This document shows positions 54,457-64,000 of a stretch of 64,000 nucleotides of DNA, piece by piece. How positions within the stretch are numbered: the first letter of the stretch is position 1; each line of letters opens with the position of its first letter. A program made the position numbers and the translations under genes. The notes under the pieces were generated by a model. It was not told the DNA's origin, did not search any database, and saw nothing but the letters and a program-made list of their open reading frames with translations. Source of the DNA: Guyanagaster necrorhizus (lineage: Eukaryota > Basidiomycota > Agaricomycetes > Agaricales > Physalacriaceae); NCBI RefSeq assembly GCF_019112545.1, contig NW_025064894.1, positions 111,669-175,668 of the forward strand, written 5' to 3'.

Positions 54457-57400
54457 ATGGTGCCTACATTCTACCTCCGTATCTTCATTGCATCCTTTGT
54501 TGGTGCTGCTCTCGCAGAGGTCATCTCTTTTCGAACTTCGCCTAGTCCTGGAGCGCAGGATCTTGCCCGACCGAATACGTACAGGGTTGTACCGCCGCTG
54601 GCAGGAGAAGCAACGGAGCAAGATGTAGAATTGTTGGATATAGTTTTGCTAGCGTCAGTGGATGGGAAGTTTCATGCGCTTAACAGGACATCGGGCCAAA
54701 CGCTGTGGTCGATGTCTTCGTTCGCTTCCTCGACGGCCGCAGCAGCCCCGACGGCTCTCGCCCCGCTAATTCGAACGATTCACCATGACCATGATCCTGA
54801 CCTTGTTGACGACAATACTGACCAGGAGACCTACATTATCGAGCCCCAGTCAGGAGATATTTACGTTATGGTTACCCCGTCGAGTCCCCTTCAGAGGTTC
54901 CCGTTTTCCATGTCCGAACTAGTGGACATGTCGCCATTTAGTTTCGCCGATTCGGACGACCGCAGGGTGTTCGTAGGCAAGAAGGAAACATCATTACTCC
55001 TTGTTGAATTGGAGACGGGAAGAATCAAAGCAACGTTGAATTCAGAGTGTCCTTGGGATCCGTTCGAGGGCTTTCAGGATGATGATGAATTGGATTTGGA
55101 TGAGCTTGAAGGGAGCAAGCCCAAGCCGCCGCCACCTACAGAGGTGTTCATTGGGCGCACAGGTGCGTTGCATCAATACTCATCACTACTTTGGCGCCAA
55201 CTGTCATACAGATTACCACATATCCATTTATTCTCGACCTCTCAAGAATTCTGGGTCGACCCCGGCACCCATCCAAAATCTATCATTTTCCACATATGGC
55301 CCGAATAACCAGGACACTCTGTTGCAAGCATCATACAAACGGCCCAAGGACGACGCATACATTCAAGGATTCCCCAACGGCGATATTATGTCCTTTAAGG
55401 GTAGAGGCGAAGACACTGGCATCCGTTCATCTTCTCCACTGTGGGGCCGGCGATTTACAAGCCCCATGTCAGTTATGAGCATCTCGTGATTTGGCGCTTA
55501 TTGATTGTTTATCACAGTGTTGCGGTATTCGATGTACTACGCAAACCTCAGCCTTACTCCCGTGGATCCTATACCTTCGTGCTTCTTCAGCCCCGTCCAG
55601 GTCTTCAAGACGTCCTACCATCCCTCTCCTTGGACACTGCCAGAGACCATCTCCCAAATCACCCGAATGCCTACGTCGGTATCGTTGAAGAAACAGGAAG
55701 TTTATTTGCCATGAGCCCCTTGAGTTATCCGCTCGTGGCTTTCGGTGGAATCCGAGGAGCTTCCATGCCAGAACGTCCGGGGAAGTACATTGATTCTGCG
55801 CCAATGTCAAGCGAAGTTGATGAGATAACTCGGATGAGGAAGCTGATGGAGAAGGAGCGAGAGCGAGAGCGATTACTCAACAAGGATGGCTGTGACATGG
55901 AGAATCCAGACACGATTTTCGACCGCAGATGTTTGATCGGTGTACGGAAATTAGAGGGTGGCGATGGCGAGGGTGCGGAGAGTCGCTTGAAGAGACTTTT
56001 GGATGGCTCACCCACGTCGCCGTATCCGCAGTTGACCGCAGGTGAAGAGGACAATGACACGCGCAGCCACGATAAACCGTCGGAGTATAAGAAGGAGCTT
56101 CCTCCATCAAGCTCTGCATCTTCAACTAATAGATTGTGGGACACGGTACTTATTGCTGTGCTACTTGGGATGCTCTCCGTTTGGTTCGGAATAGCGAAGT
56201 TCAAAGGTGATGGGAAGGCAGGGCTGCCCCCCATGCCAGCAGTCCTGGAGGATTCCATCGAGGACGTTACGGTATCGGAGCCTGTAATCGTAACGGAAAC
56301 GGACCCGATGCCCTCAATTGACATTCCTGAGGTGGTTCAGCCTCTGCCAAGCTCTCCACCACCTCCAATTCAATCAAATGACAAGCGTGCTGAAGATGCT
56401 GGAGATACTGGAGGAGACGACAGCGATAAAGAGCTCGAGGGTGAATGTGATGTCACCCCCATTCCCAATAAGCGAAAGGGAAGACGGGGAGGACGAGGCA
56501 AGAAAAAGCGACCTAATACTGCAGCACTTGTTGAAGTTGAAGAGGGGAAGAAGCCAGATGTCATTGTCGAAATACCTCCCCCGCAGACACTTGTGATTGA
56601 GTCCAAACCGGTCGACCCGAAGCCTTCATTGGTCGTTTCGGAGACTGTACTAGGTGTGTCGAGGTTTCTTTCATTCTCTTTTACGTATTACTTACAGCAT
56701 AGCTAGGATTTGGCTCTCATGGGACAGTCGTGTTCCAAGGATCACTGCAAGGGCGTGCTGTTGCAGTCAAACGTCTCTTGCAGGATTTCGTCACTCTCGC
56801 ATCTCGGGAAGTCAGCATTCTGCAAGAGAGTGACGACCATCCGCATGTTATCAGATACTACTACCAAGAGGCTCATGCCAACTTCCTGTTCATCGCCCTT
56901 GAGCTCTGTCCTTGTTCTCTAGCGGACATTATCGAGTACCCAGATCGTGATCAGCTAAGACCCATCGTTCAAGCCTTCGAACCCAAGAAAGCTCTTAGGC
57001 AAATAACAAGCGGTCTTCGGCATCTTCATGCTCTCAAACTTGTACACCGCGACATCAAACCGCACAACATCCTGATATCTAGTCATGGGAAGATGTTGAT
57101 ATCAGACTTTGGGCTGTGTAAAAAGCTGGATATAGATCAGACGAGTTTCTTGCCGACAGCGCACGGGGCGATGGCTGCAGGGACGGTTGGGTGGAGAGCG
57201 CCTGAGATTCTGCGTGGGGAGGTAAAACTAGATGAGATCGGGGATGATAATTCAATCTCATCAAGAGGTAGCAGCTCGAGGGGAAGTACCGGAACAGCGA
57301 CTGGCGCGCCGACGGGATCCTCACCGACGAGGCTGACAAAATCGGTGGACATCTTCGCTTTGGGATGCTTATTCTATTATACGCTAACGAGTGGTGGTCA

Positions 57401-58097
57401 TCCATTTGGGGACCGATTTGAGAGGGAGATAAATATTCTCAAAAACGAGAAGAGCTTGGAGGGTTTGGAGAGGTTTGGGGAAGAGGGTTCCGAGGCTGTT
57501 CATCTGATTGAGCAGATGCTCAACCCGGACTCGCACAAGCGGTATGGTCTTTACCGTCTATTTTTGATGTGATAGCTCATATGGTACCAGACCGGATACG
57601 ACGACGTGTCTCGTGCATCCGTTCTTCTGGGATCCAGGTCGCCGGCTCAATTTTCTGCAAGATGCATCAGATCGATTCGAAGTCATGTGTCGGGATCCCA
57701 AGGATCCAAATCTCGTATCGCTAGAAAAAGAAGCGTTCAGTGTCGTTGGGAACGACTGGCAGTCGCAGCTGGATAAAATATTTATTGAAAATCTGGGCAA
57801 ATTTAGGAAGTACGATGGCAAGTCTGTGCAGGACCTGTTACGTGCACTTAGGAACAAGGTGTGTGTTTAGTCATTGTTTGTGGGCAACACGATGCTGATA
57901 AGAGTCTCTTACAGAAACATCATTATCAGGATTTGCCGGAGAACGTGAAACGACATTTGGGTTCCATGCCGGAGGGCTATCTGTCGTATTTCACGCGAAG
58001 GTATCCTCAGTTGATTCTCCATGTGCATCGTGTTGTAGGTGAGACTGAGCTGCGGACAGAGTCTATGTTTAGGACATACTACGAGCTTGCAGATTGA
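54457..58097 (+). CDS. IRE1: Ire1 unfolded-protein-response kinase/endoribonuclease
   Basis: Six exons (54457-55162, 55212-55467, 55518-56653, 56707-57541, 57591-57858, 57915-58097) give 1127 residues. A signal peptide (MVPTFYLRIFIASFVGAALA) is followed by the luminal stress-sensing domain (VLLASVDGKFHALNRTSGQ, AVFDVLRKP). A transmembrane helix lies at about 527-548 (DTVLIAVLLGMLSVWFGIA), then an acidic, basic-tipped linker. The kinase domain starts near 700: GFGSHGTVVF, VAVKRLL, HRDIKPHNIL (about 812) and DFGLCKKL (about 833). It contains a Ser/Gly-rich insert before SVDIFALGCLFYY. The C-terminal KEN RNase domain is present (HHYQDLPENVKRHLG, YFTRRYPQLI). In the ER membrane it splices the HAC1/XBP1-type mRNA when proteins misfold. 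All key kinase motifs are intact. Confidence 0.94.
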
Positions 58098-58518
58098 TTT
58101 CCTCATGTTAACTATTGCTATCGTGTTTACTCTGTCCTGGATTGCATACATTACATATAACTCACATTACTTATTCCCCCTCATACTGACCTGTATTATT
58201 CTGTGTAACTTTAAACATCGTTATCTCAGTTGTGTTGTTAGGAAGTAGAGTGTTTTCTTGAGCTGAGGACAGCATTCGTCATTGTAGGGTAATGACCACG
58301 TCAAATCTTCTGTCACGTAGTGTTGTGCCCAGTAAATAGCTATGTGTATGCAAAACCCTAGTAGTCGGCAGAAGGCTTTTTGATTTCGAAATAGTCCTTA
58401 GAGTTCAAGTGGCCAATTCCTTGAACCAGGCTGCTTCACAATCTACAATCTCACGCGGAAAATATTGAGTTCTATATCGTACATGATTCCTTTACAGACA
58501 CTGTTTCCTGCACGCTCC
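58098..58518. other. Convergent 3' spacer between IRE1 and the nucleotidase gene
   Basis: Tail-to-tail spacer of 421 bp. Nothing beyond probable 3' ends is recognised. Confidence 0.45.
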
Positions 58519-59723
58519 TCACAACTTCTCTTCCGGCGCAATCGCCTTCTGAACCGCCTCTAGCACTTTCGAATGGGAAGCCTTGCTGGCAGCAATGACA
58601 CCAAAATTTTCTCCCAGAGTGCGTCCCAGTCCAAAGTCCAGTGCGTGGCCCCGCGAATCCGTTACGACTCCGCCAGCTTCTTCCACAAGGAGGGCCCCAG
58701 GGGCATGATCCTACGATAAAATCAAGACAACTCTATTCATGCAAACGACTGAGGAGACATACCCAGATCTTTTCTTTGTAACCAGCACCGGTGGGCATAC
58801 GCATGTAAGCCCCGCCATCGCCTCGAGCCAGACAGCCATATTTCGCCTGACTGTCCATTCGAATTGGCGGACGCGTGATACCCAAGATCGAAGAGATCTT
58901 ATCGTTGGTGGAATGAGATGCATGTGCTGCCTCGACGGATTCAAGGAAGTTGAGTTCAGAGGGTGCCAGGGTGGGCATTGAGATGGGCGTGGGATTGGAT
59001 CCTGAGATGGTGAGTTGCTCAGCGCCCTGTCCCCTGACAGCGACGAATATGCAGCCCTTGGTGTCAGCGTTGAGTGGGAGGTTGGGGCATCCAATGACAC
59101 CGACTTGGACTTGGGCGTCGACGATGAGCGAAAGACAAACAGCGTACTGCTCTCCTCGGAGGAAGCCCTTGGTTCCGTCAATGGGATCAATGGTCCACAT
59201 TCCTGTAAGTTGTGGTAAGATAACGCATCGGATAAAGGGCAAAGGATACGCACTTCCCGTCCGTCCGCCTTTGAAGTTTCCTCTGTCGATAGCATCCATC
59301 AGTGCGTCCGGGCTCAGCGCCTGGCCTGGCCCAATTCCCCATTCCTTCACATCGCCAACACCTAGCGGTCCAACGATAGCTACGTTGGCAAGCTCAACGA
59401 TTCGCCGCCTGAGCTCGGCACCAGAGTCCATACGGAGGTCGGTCGCATCTTCCTCGCCCACAATAAGGTCGTCCGGGAACGCATTGTGAATCATAGTGCT
59501 TATCACTCCCTGCGCAGCATAGTCGCCCACTACGGTCTTTCTTTTCAGCAAAAAAAAACCACCACGGCAACAAGAAAAGGTACTCACCGGTTACTGGCGA
59601 CTTGTCGTCCTTGGTCAAAGTTTCATTTTTCACCAGTTTGTTGAACACGGAGTTAGTTAACACACAGGCTCGTCGGATAGCTGATATGGCTAGCTGGCGC
59701 TCAGTCAGGTAAGGAAGGGACAT
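58519..59723 (-). CDS. HAL2: 3'(2'),5'-bisphosphate nucleotidase (Hal2/Met22 type)
   Basis: Four exons (59723-59588, 59529-59254, 59202-58763, 58710-58519) give 347 residues. The start gives MSLPYLTERQLAISAIRRAC; an in-frame ATG at 59762 would add 13 residues that look like a short organelle-type leader. Family motifs are present: KSPVTVGDYAAQ, the metal-binding GEEDATDLR, WTIDPIDGTKGFLRG and DHAPGALLVEEAGG. The enzyme removes the 3' phosphate from PAP and PAPS, protecting sulfur assimilation and RNA-processing nucleases. In yeast it is the lithium- and sodium-sensitive salt-tolerance target. It is convergent with IRE1. Confidence 0.9.
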
Positions 59724-60687
59724 GGTGAGGGATCGGCAAAGAAATGAGCGAGCATATTGCATACGGTCGTTTTCTATGCCTTAGGGCTCGGTTTTGATGC
59801 ACACGTGAATGGCGTGATTGATTAGTCAACCCTTGGTAAGGTAAGAACAGGATCACGTGGAAGGAAGCCGAAATGGATCTAGGACGCGTAGTTCCTGTTG
59901 TTCAGACCGTTCACTGGTCCAAGAATATATGTGATATACATTCCTGTTTGATTAGAAGGAATTAATTGGTCGCTATGCGATATATGAGAATTTTTTTGGG
60001 TGATTTTTACACTTGACTCATCCAGAAGCTGCGAATATGGAATTAGGGTGATTGATGATTGTGCGCTCACACTGACGGCATCACTACGACATTCTCGTGT
60101 CACTATTTCTATGATTCCTTATGTTCCCGAGTCGGTCTGCTTCTGCATGACATTTGTTGGACTCTTCTCTGAGTCAATATCAATTGTGTCCGACACCGGA
60201 GACTCTGGACTTGTTCTCAACGCCTTTCATCTGCGGTGCATCAAACATCTCACGTACTGCCAAACTGCTTTGGGAGTATATATAGGCCAATGCCAACGGA
60301 ACCCGGAAATCACTCACTGCCAACATACCCCAAACCCACATTGGTGGTATTGATGTCCGTTAATTAAACCATCAGACACAAGACGTAAAGGAACCTTCTG
60401 TAATTATGTTGTATCAAGATCTCTGGTCACATTATCTTCAGGACCTGCTCCAGGATCCTGTCGCCTTCTCAGCCCTCTATACTCCGAGCTTCACAGGAAC
60501 TATCAATTTGAACAGGGAGACATCTACCAAACTTTGACAGCTAGATAACAAGATAAACCGTCATGGGTAAGAAACGGAACTCTCGCTACGACTCAACCGA
60601 TTGCTATTTTGCAGCACCTCGGGAAAATGTCTCCATCCAATGCCATAGTCATACAAACATGAGGCCTCGGGCGACGTGGTGCTCAAC
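59724..60687. other. Intergenic region
   Basis: Upstream of HAL2 and downstream of methyltransferase A. No supported gene; a 117-codon plus-strand frame at 60000-60353 has no domain. Confidence 0.4.
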
Positions 60688-61563
60688 CTAAAACGACTTA
60701 ATACCTCTTGCCAAGAACAACTTCGGGTGGGTCGTTCCCGGGAAGAAGCCGTCCATAGTGGCGCCAGGAATGACATTCATTGAGAACGACCCAAGCCCAG
60801 CTCCTTCAAATAGCTTCCTCATATCTTCCTCTGAGAATCCTGCTCTGTGGGGAACGATGGCTTTGTACTGCTCCGGGATGTCCGCAACCTGCGACACGGC
60901 ATCCGGGATCAATCGACCGGTGACCAAGAGGGTCCCCCCGGGTTTGAGGAAATAGGTCAGGATGCGGGTAATCTCTTCGGTGGATTCAAAATGGTGGTAA
61001 GCCATGGTACACTGGAGGTGATACTTGTTAGTATGACAAGCAAGGTTTGATGCTCAAGAGGTGACGAACTAGTACGATATCAAATTTGCGTCCTTCCAAC
61101 TCCTCTGGTAGACCTTTGAGTTGGTAAGCAATTGCGCTCATCTTGGAAGAGACTCCAAGAGTTTCGGCCGTCTTGTTGTATTGGTCGACCATGCCTTGAC
61201 TAATGTCAACGCCTTGGATATACTTGCAGTGGGCGACGAGGTTCCTTTCCATTAAACCTATGAGGAATATCCATGAAGCGTCCAAATTATGCACGTAGAT
61301 GAAAGACGCGTACCTGAGCCACACGCGAAGTTCAGTACGGTCGTCGACTCTGGATCGAAGGACCATCCATCTGAGAGGATGAATGCAGCTTGCCTGAGCA
61401 TGAAGATCAGTCGCTGGATGTTCACCACTGAGATAAAACTATTATGTACAAACTTTTCAATCAACTCTGTCAGTAAGGGAGATTTGTCATAGTTGCTAGC
61501 CGCCTTGTTGAAATAGTCCACGTTGGCTGTGACGAAGTCGCTGTCACGGTCGTGCTCAACCAT
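60688..61563 (-). CDS. SAM-dependent class I methyltransferase (tandem copy A)
   Basis: Four exons (61563-61454, 61393-61314, 61257-61070, 61011-60688) give 233 residues. VLNFACGSG is motif I of the class I SAM-binding fold, split by an intron exactly before its last Gly. YIQGVDISQGMVDQYN is the acidic-loop motif II. MAYHHFE and LTYFLKPGGTLLVTGR follow in the order typical of UbiE/Methyltransf_11-type enzymes. The substrate is unknown. It is clearly paralogous to copy B at 62311-63181: exon sizes of 80, 188 and 324 nt are identical, as are intron phases. The N-terminus is MVEHDRDSDFVTANVDYFNK. A TATA box lies at 61601-61607. Confidence 0.87.
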
Positions 61564-62310
61564 GTCTGTGTCCCTGGGAAGCGAAGTAAATAGTAGATGA
61601 TTTTATAATGGTCAAGACGCGTTTCAGTGATCGAAATTGGGACTGTGGGGAGGTCCCGTTTCATGTTCATCAGCTGGATGGCCAAGGCTGGTGAGGTATG
61701 ATCAACTTCGGGGGGGAAAGGCTATGACGTCTTCAACACCCCGGTAAGTCTCGAACGGGATCACGTAGCGGAAGCCGGACCGTCGCTCAGAATTATACAC
61801 AGGACCGAGTTCCGCAAGTATTTATAAAGCATCAGGTTAGCTTTGAATACTCAAGTACTCAATGATCAACTTATCCGCCAGTTTGAGAGTATCTTTTCTT
61901 GAAATTGTGTTTAATAACAAGACTTTATTTTACATGTTGGAATCTGCGAGAGAATTCGAGCAATCCGGCATTCCGGCATGCTGAGTAAGGAAGGAATCCC
62001 AGGGAAATTGAAGGAATTAGGTAGAAACTACTAGAAAAGGAGTAGTCTAGTATAAATATGAGAAGTCAATGGGGGAACTCCTCAGGAGTTTGTAACCCAA
62101 AGACTAAAGGTCTTACAAGCATGTACTCTGGATACAGTCCAAAATCTCAACATTACATTTTGAGACTGAGTTCTCGCGTTGATGATATCACTAAAAAAAA
62201 TTCAACCCCTTCTTACACCACTCTTTCTGCAAGACTGAGAAAAAATCCATGCTTTATCGCTATACCCATAATACAAATGTACAAATACATTGGCACCCCT
62301 GACTCTTTGC
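61564..62310. other. Spacer between methyltransferase copies
   Basis: Holds the promoter of copy A, including TATAAAA on the minus strand, and the 3' flank of copy B. No extra gene is seen. Confidence 0.45.
61601..61607 (-). promoter_or_regulatory. TATA box of methyltransferase A
   Basis: TATAAAA on the minus strand, 38 bp before the ATG at 61563. A matching box sits in the same relative place upstream of copy B, followed by a shared GACGCGT/AACGCGT-type word further upstream. Confidence 0.6.
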
Positions 62311-63181
62311 CTAAAGTGGCTTAACTCCTTTAGCCAAGAATAGCTTCTGATTTGTCAAGCCCGTAAAAGCAGCGTCCAAGGTGGCGCCAGGAATGACATT
62401 CAACGAGAACGATCCTAATCCAGCGCCCTCAAACAACTTCCTCATATCCTCCTCCGAGAAGCCCGCCCTGTGGGGAACGATGGCCCCGTACTTCTCCGGG
62501 ATGTCCTCGATTTTCAACACGGGATCCGAGCTCACTCGGTCGGTGACCAAGAGGGCACCTCCGGGTTTGAGGAAGTAGGCTAGGACGCGGGTGATCTCGT
62601 CGGTGGATTCAAAGTGGTGGTAAGCCATGGTACACTGGGGTCGGCTACATGTTAGTGAAAAATACTACGTTCAACAAAGAAGACGTACCAGTACAACGTC
62701 GAATTTGCGCCCTTCCAGTTCCTCTGGCATACCCTTGAGTTCGTAAGTGATTGCGTTCATCTTAGAAGTGACTCCGAGAGTTTCGGCTCTCTTGTTGTAC
62801 TGGTCGACCATGCCTTGGCTGATGTCGACGCCTTGAATGGATTTGCAGTGGGAAATGAGGGCCGTTTCAATTAAACCTAGGAGACGATTTCAATGGAGAT
62901 GAATTACGAAACTAGGTGAAAGGATAGACGTACCCGTACCACACGCGAAATTCAGTACAGTCGTTGACTCTGGATTGAAGGACCATCCCTCCGAGATAAT
63001 ATATTTGGCTGTCCTAAGGAACGAAAGATCAATGAATAGAGCTGGACATTGGAGACGTTGCATACTTTTCTGTCAGCTCCTTTACCATGTGTAATTCGTC
63101 ATAGGTATGAGAGTCCTTGTTAAAATAGTCCTTGTTGGCCTCGGCAATGTCGTGGCCATGGTGGTGGTGGTGCTCAGCCAT
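62311..63181 (-). CDS. SAM-dependent class I methyltransferase (tandem copy B)
   Basis: Four exons (63181-63066, 63013-62934, 62876-62689, 62634-62311) give 235 residues. VLNFACGTG is motif I, SIQGVDISQGMVDQYN motif II, and LAYFLKPGGALLVTDR and HRAGFSEEDMRKLFEGAGLG follow as in copy A. The N-terminus differs by a His-rich start, MAEHHHHHGHDIAEANKDYF, which could bind a metal. Substrate unknown; small-molecule methylation is the usual role of this family. The close similarity and shared intron positions imply a fairly recent tandem duplication. Confidence 0.88.
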
Positions 63182-63828
63182 GTATGTGTTCCTGGGAAGT
63201 AAGGTACTGTTGAAACTGATAGTGGGCTGTTTTATAACGATCGAAACGCGTACGTCACTGGCGCCGGTGGGTGACTGGTGAGGTCCTCGCAGCTGGATGA
63301 TCAGACATGTGGATCAAAGCACAGTGTTGAACCAATGTTGAATATTTGATGTCTAATTCTGCTGCTGCCTGAAAGGTATAAGTATCTGACACAGTTTCAA
63401 TGCTGTAAAGTTTATGATATAGAATACTTGCCCACACAACGATGTCCACAGGAAGGGAGGGAGACCTGGCTGGCACTCTGAATTGTATCCGATATATCTT
63501 CAACAAAGGCGGATCACTATCAGTGGTATCAGGGTAAGGAGGCTTACGACAAGTGGTCACGCGTTACATCTAATATTTACCGGGAAAATGTCTATGAGGG
63601 GACGACTTACTAAATTTTGCCAGCCAAGGGCCGCTCAGCGGCGACATATTTCCAAATATATGACCCGTTATATAAATATTATTCATATTATTCATTGTGC
63701 GCGCAAGTAGATTTAGCTCTATCATTAGGCTGCCAAAGAACTACAAATGTTACGTTCCTCCTCACTGTTTCGTCGCGTCGCGTCTCTTTCATTTCTTATC
63801 GTGTCCCTCCGGTGTATAAAGAATCCTT
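63182..63828. other. Upstream region of methyltransferase B
   Basis: Contains the copy B promoter. A 101-codon minus-strand frame at 63255-63560 lacks support. Confidence 0.4.
63230..63236 (-). promoter_or_regulatory. TATA box of methyltransferase B
   Basis: TATAAAA on the minus strand, 49 bp before the ATG at 63181, with GATCGAAACGCGT just upstream. The arrangement parallels copy A. Confidence 0.6.
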
Positions 63829-64000
63829 ATGTCACTTTTCAACGGTATGTTATCGGTTTTCTGTTTCCTCGCTTACGTCCTTGCATCCCTGTCAGCCCTC
63901 TGGTCTCGGGTTTTACATCCCGGCGGCACTGTCATTGGCTCTGAAAAGTCTCCAGTCCATTGTTCGCAAAAGGTGGGTGCTCCCACGGTCCCATATTTAT
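63829..64000 (+). CDS. Possible 5' part of a gene cut by the window edge
   Basis: An ATG at 63829 opens MSLFNGMLSVFCFLAYVLAS, a hydrophobic N-terminus like a signal anchor or signal peptide. It continues through SALWSRVLHPGGTVIGSEKS to CSQK, where AAG|GTGGGT (63972/63973) is a good donor. The rest would lie beyond the window. No family is recognised. Confidence 0.3.
   Translation, partial: MSLFNGMLSVFCFLAYVLASLSALWSRVLHPGGTVIGSEKSPVHCSQKVGAPTVPYL

Overview
The window reads as a gene-dense piece of a basidiomycete nuclear genome, most likely an Agaricomycete. Almost every gene is split by 45-70 nt introns with GT-AG borders (a few GC-AG) and exons that can be very short. The encoded proteins are eukaryotic: Set1 histone methyltransferase, the unfolded-protein sensor Ire1, the WD40 ribosome-assembly protein Jip5, a Zn2Cys6 transcription factor and a GH76 mannanase. 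No rRNA, CRISPR, plasmid, viral or intact autonomous transposon genes were seen. Gene models were assembled by hand by joining frames across consensus splice sites. They close in frame from ATG to stop, but none has transcript support.

Layout, left to right. 0-7 kb: an F-box-like leucine-rich protein (minus), a DUF1308/C7orf25-type protein (plus) and a single-pass membrane protein with a long disordered tail (minus). 7-10 kb: a secreted S41-family peptidase in 17 exons. 13-20 kb: an acidic Pro-rich orphan, a MITE-like 0.3 kb element, a small cysteine-rich protein and a 15-exon Zn2Cys6 regulator. 21-28.4 kb: JIP5, an ALDH7-type aldehyde dehydrogenase and an orphan coiled-coil protein. 29.9-35.4 kb: a degenerate CCCH zinc-finger gene followed by an apparently intact relative, a second single-pass membrane protein, a perfect 26-bp inverted repeat, and a paralogue of the first F-box-like gene. 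35.7-40.4 kb: SET1, with an initiator tRNA-Met close to its 5' end. 42-48.4 kb: an orphan coiled-coil family member, a GH76 enzyme and two orphans. 52-58 kb: a WrbA/Pst2-type quinone reductase and IRE1. 58.5-63.2 kb: a HAL2-type bisphosphate nucleotidase and a tandem pair of SAM-dependent methyltransferases. A partial gene may begin at the right edge.

The genes do not form one pathway. Several act in housekeeping or stress biology: Set1 (H3K4 methylation), Jip5 (60S subunit), Ire1 (ER stress), Hal2 (sulfur and salt) and ALDH7 (aldehyde oxidation). The secreted S41 peptidase and GH76 enzyme, the quinone reductase and the duplicated methyltransferases look like the ecological or accessory fraction. 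The observations most worth following are the CCCH gene/pseudogene pair, the hairpin-forming inverted repeat at 34.4 kb, the MITE-like element at 14.3 kb, the micro-exons of the S41, Zn2Cys6 and ALDH7 genes, and the methyltransferase duplication with matching TATA boxes. I found no clearly unprecedented multi-gene system.
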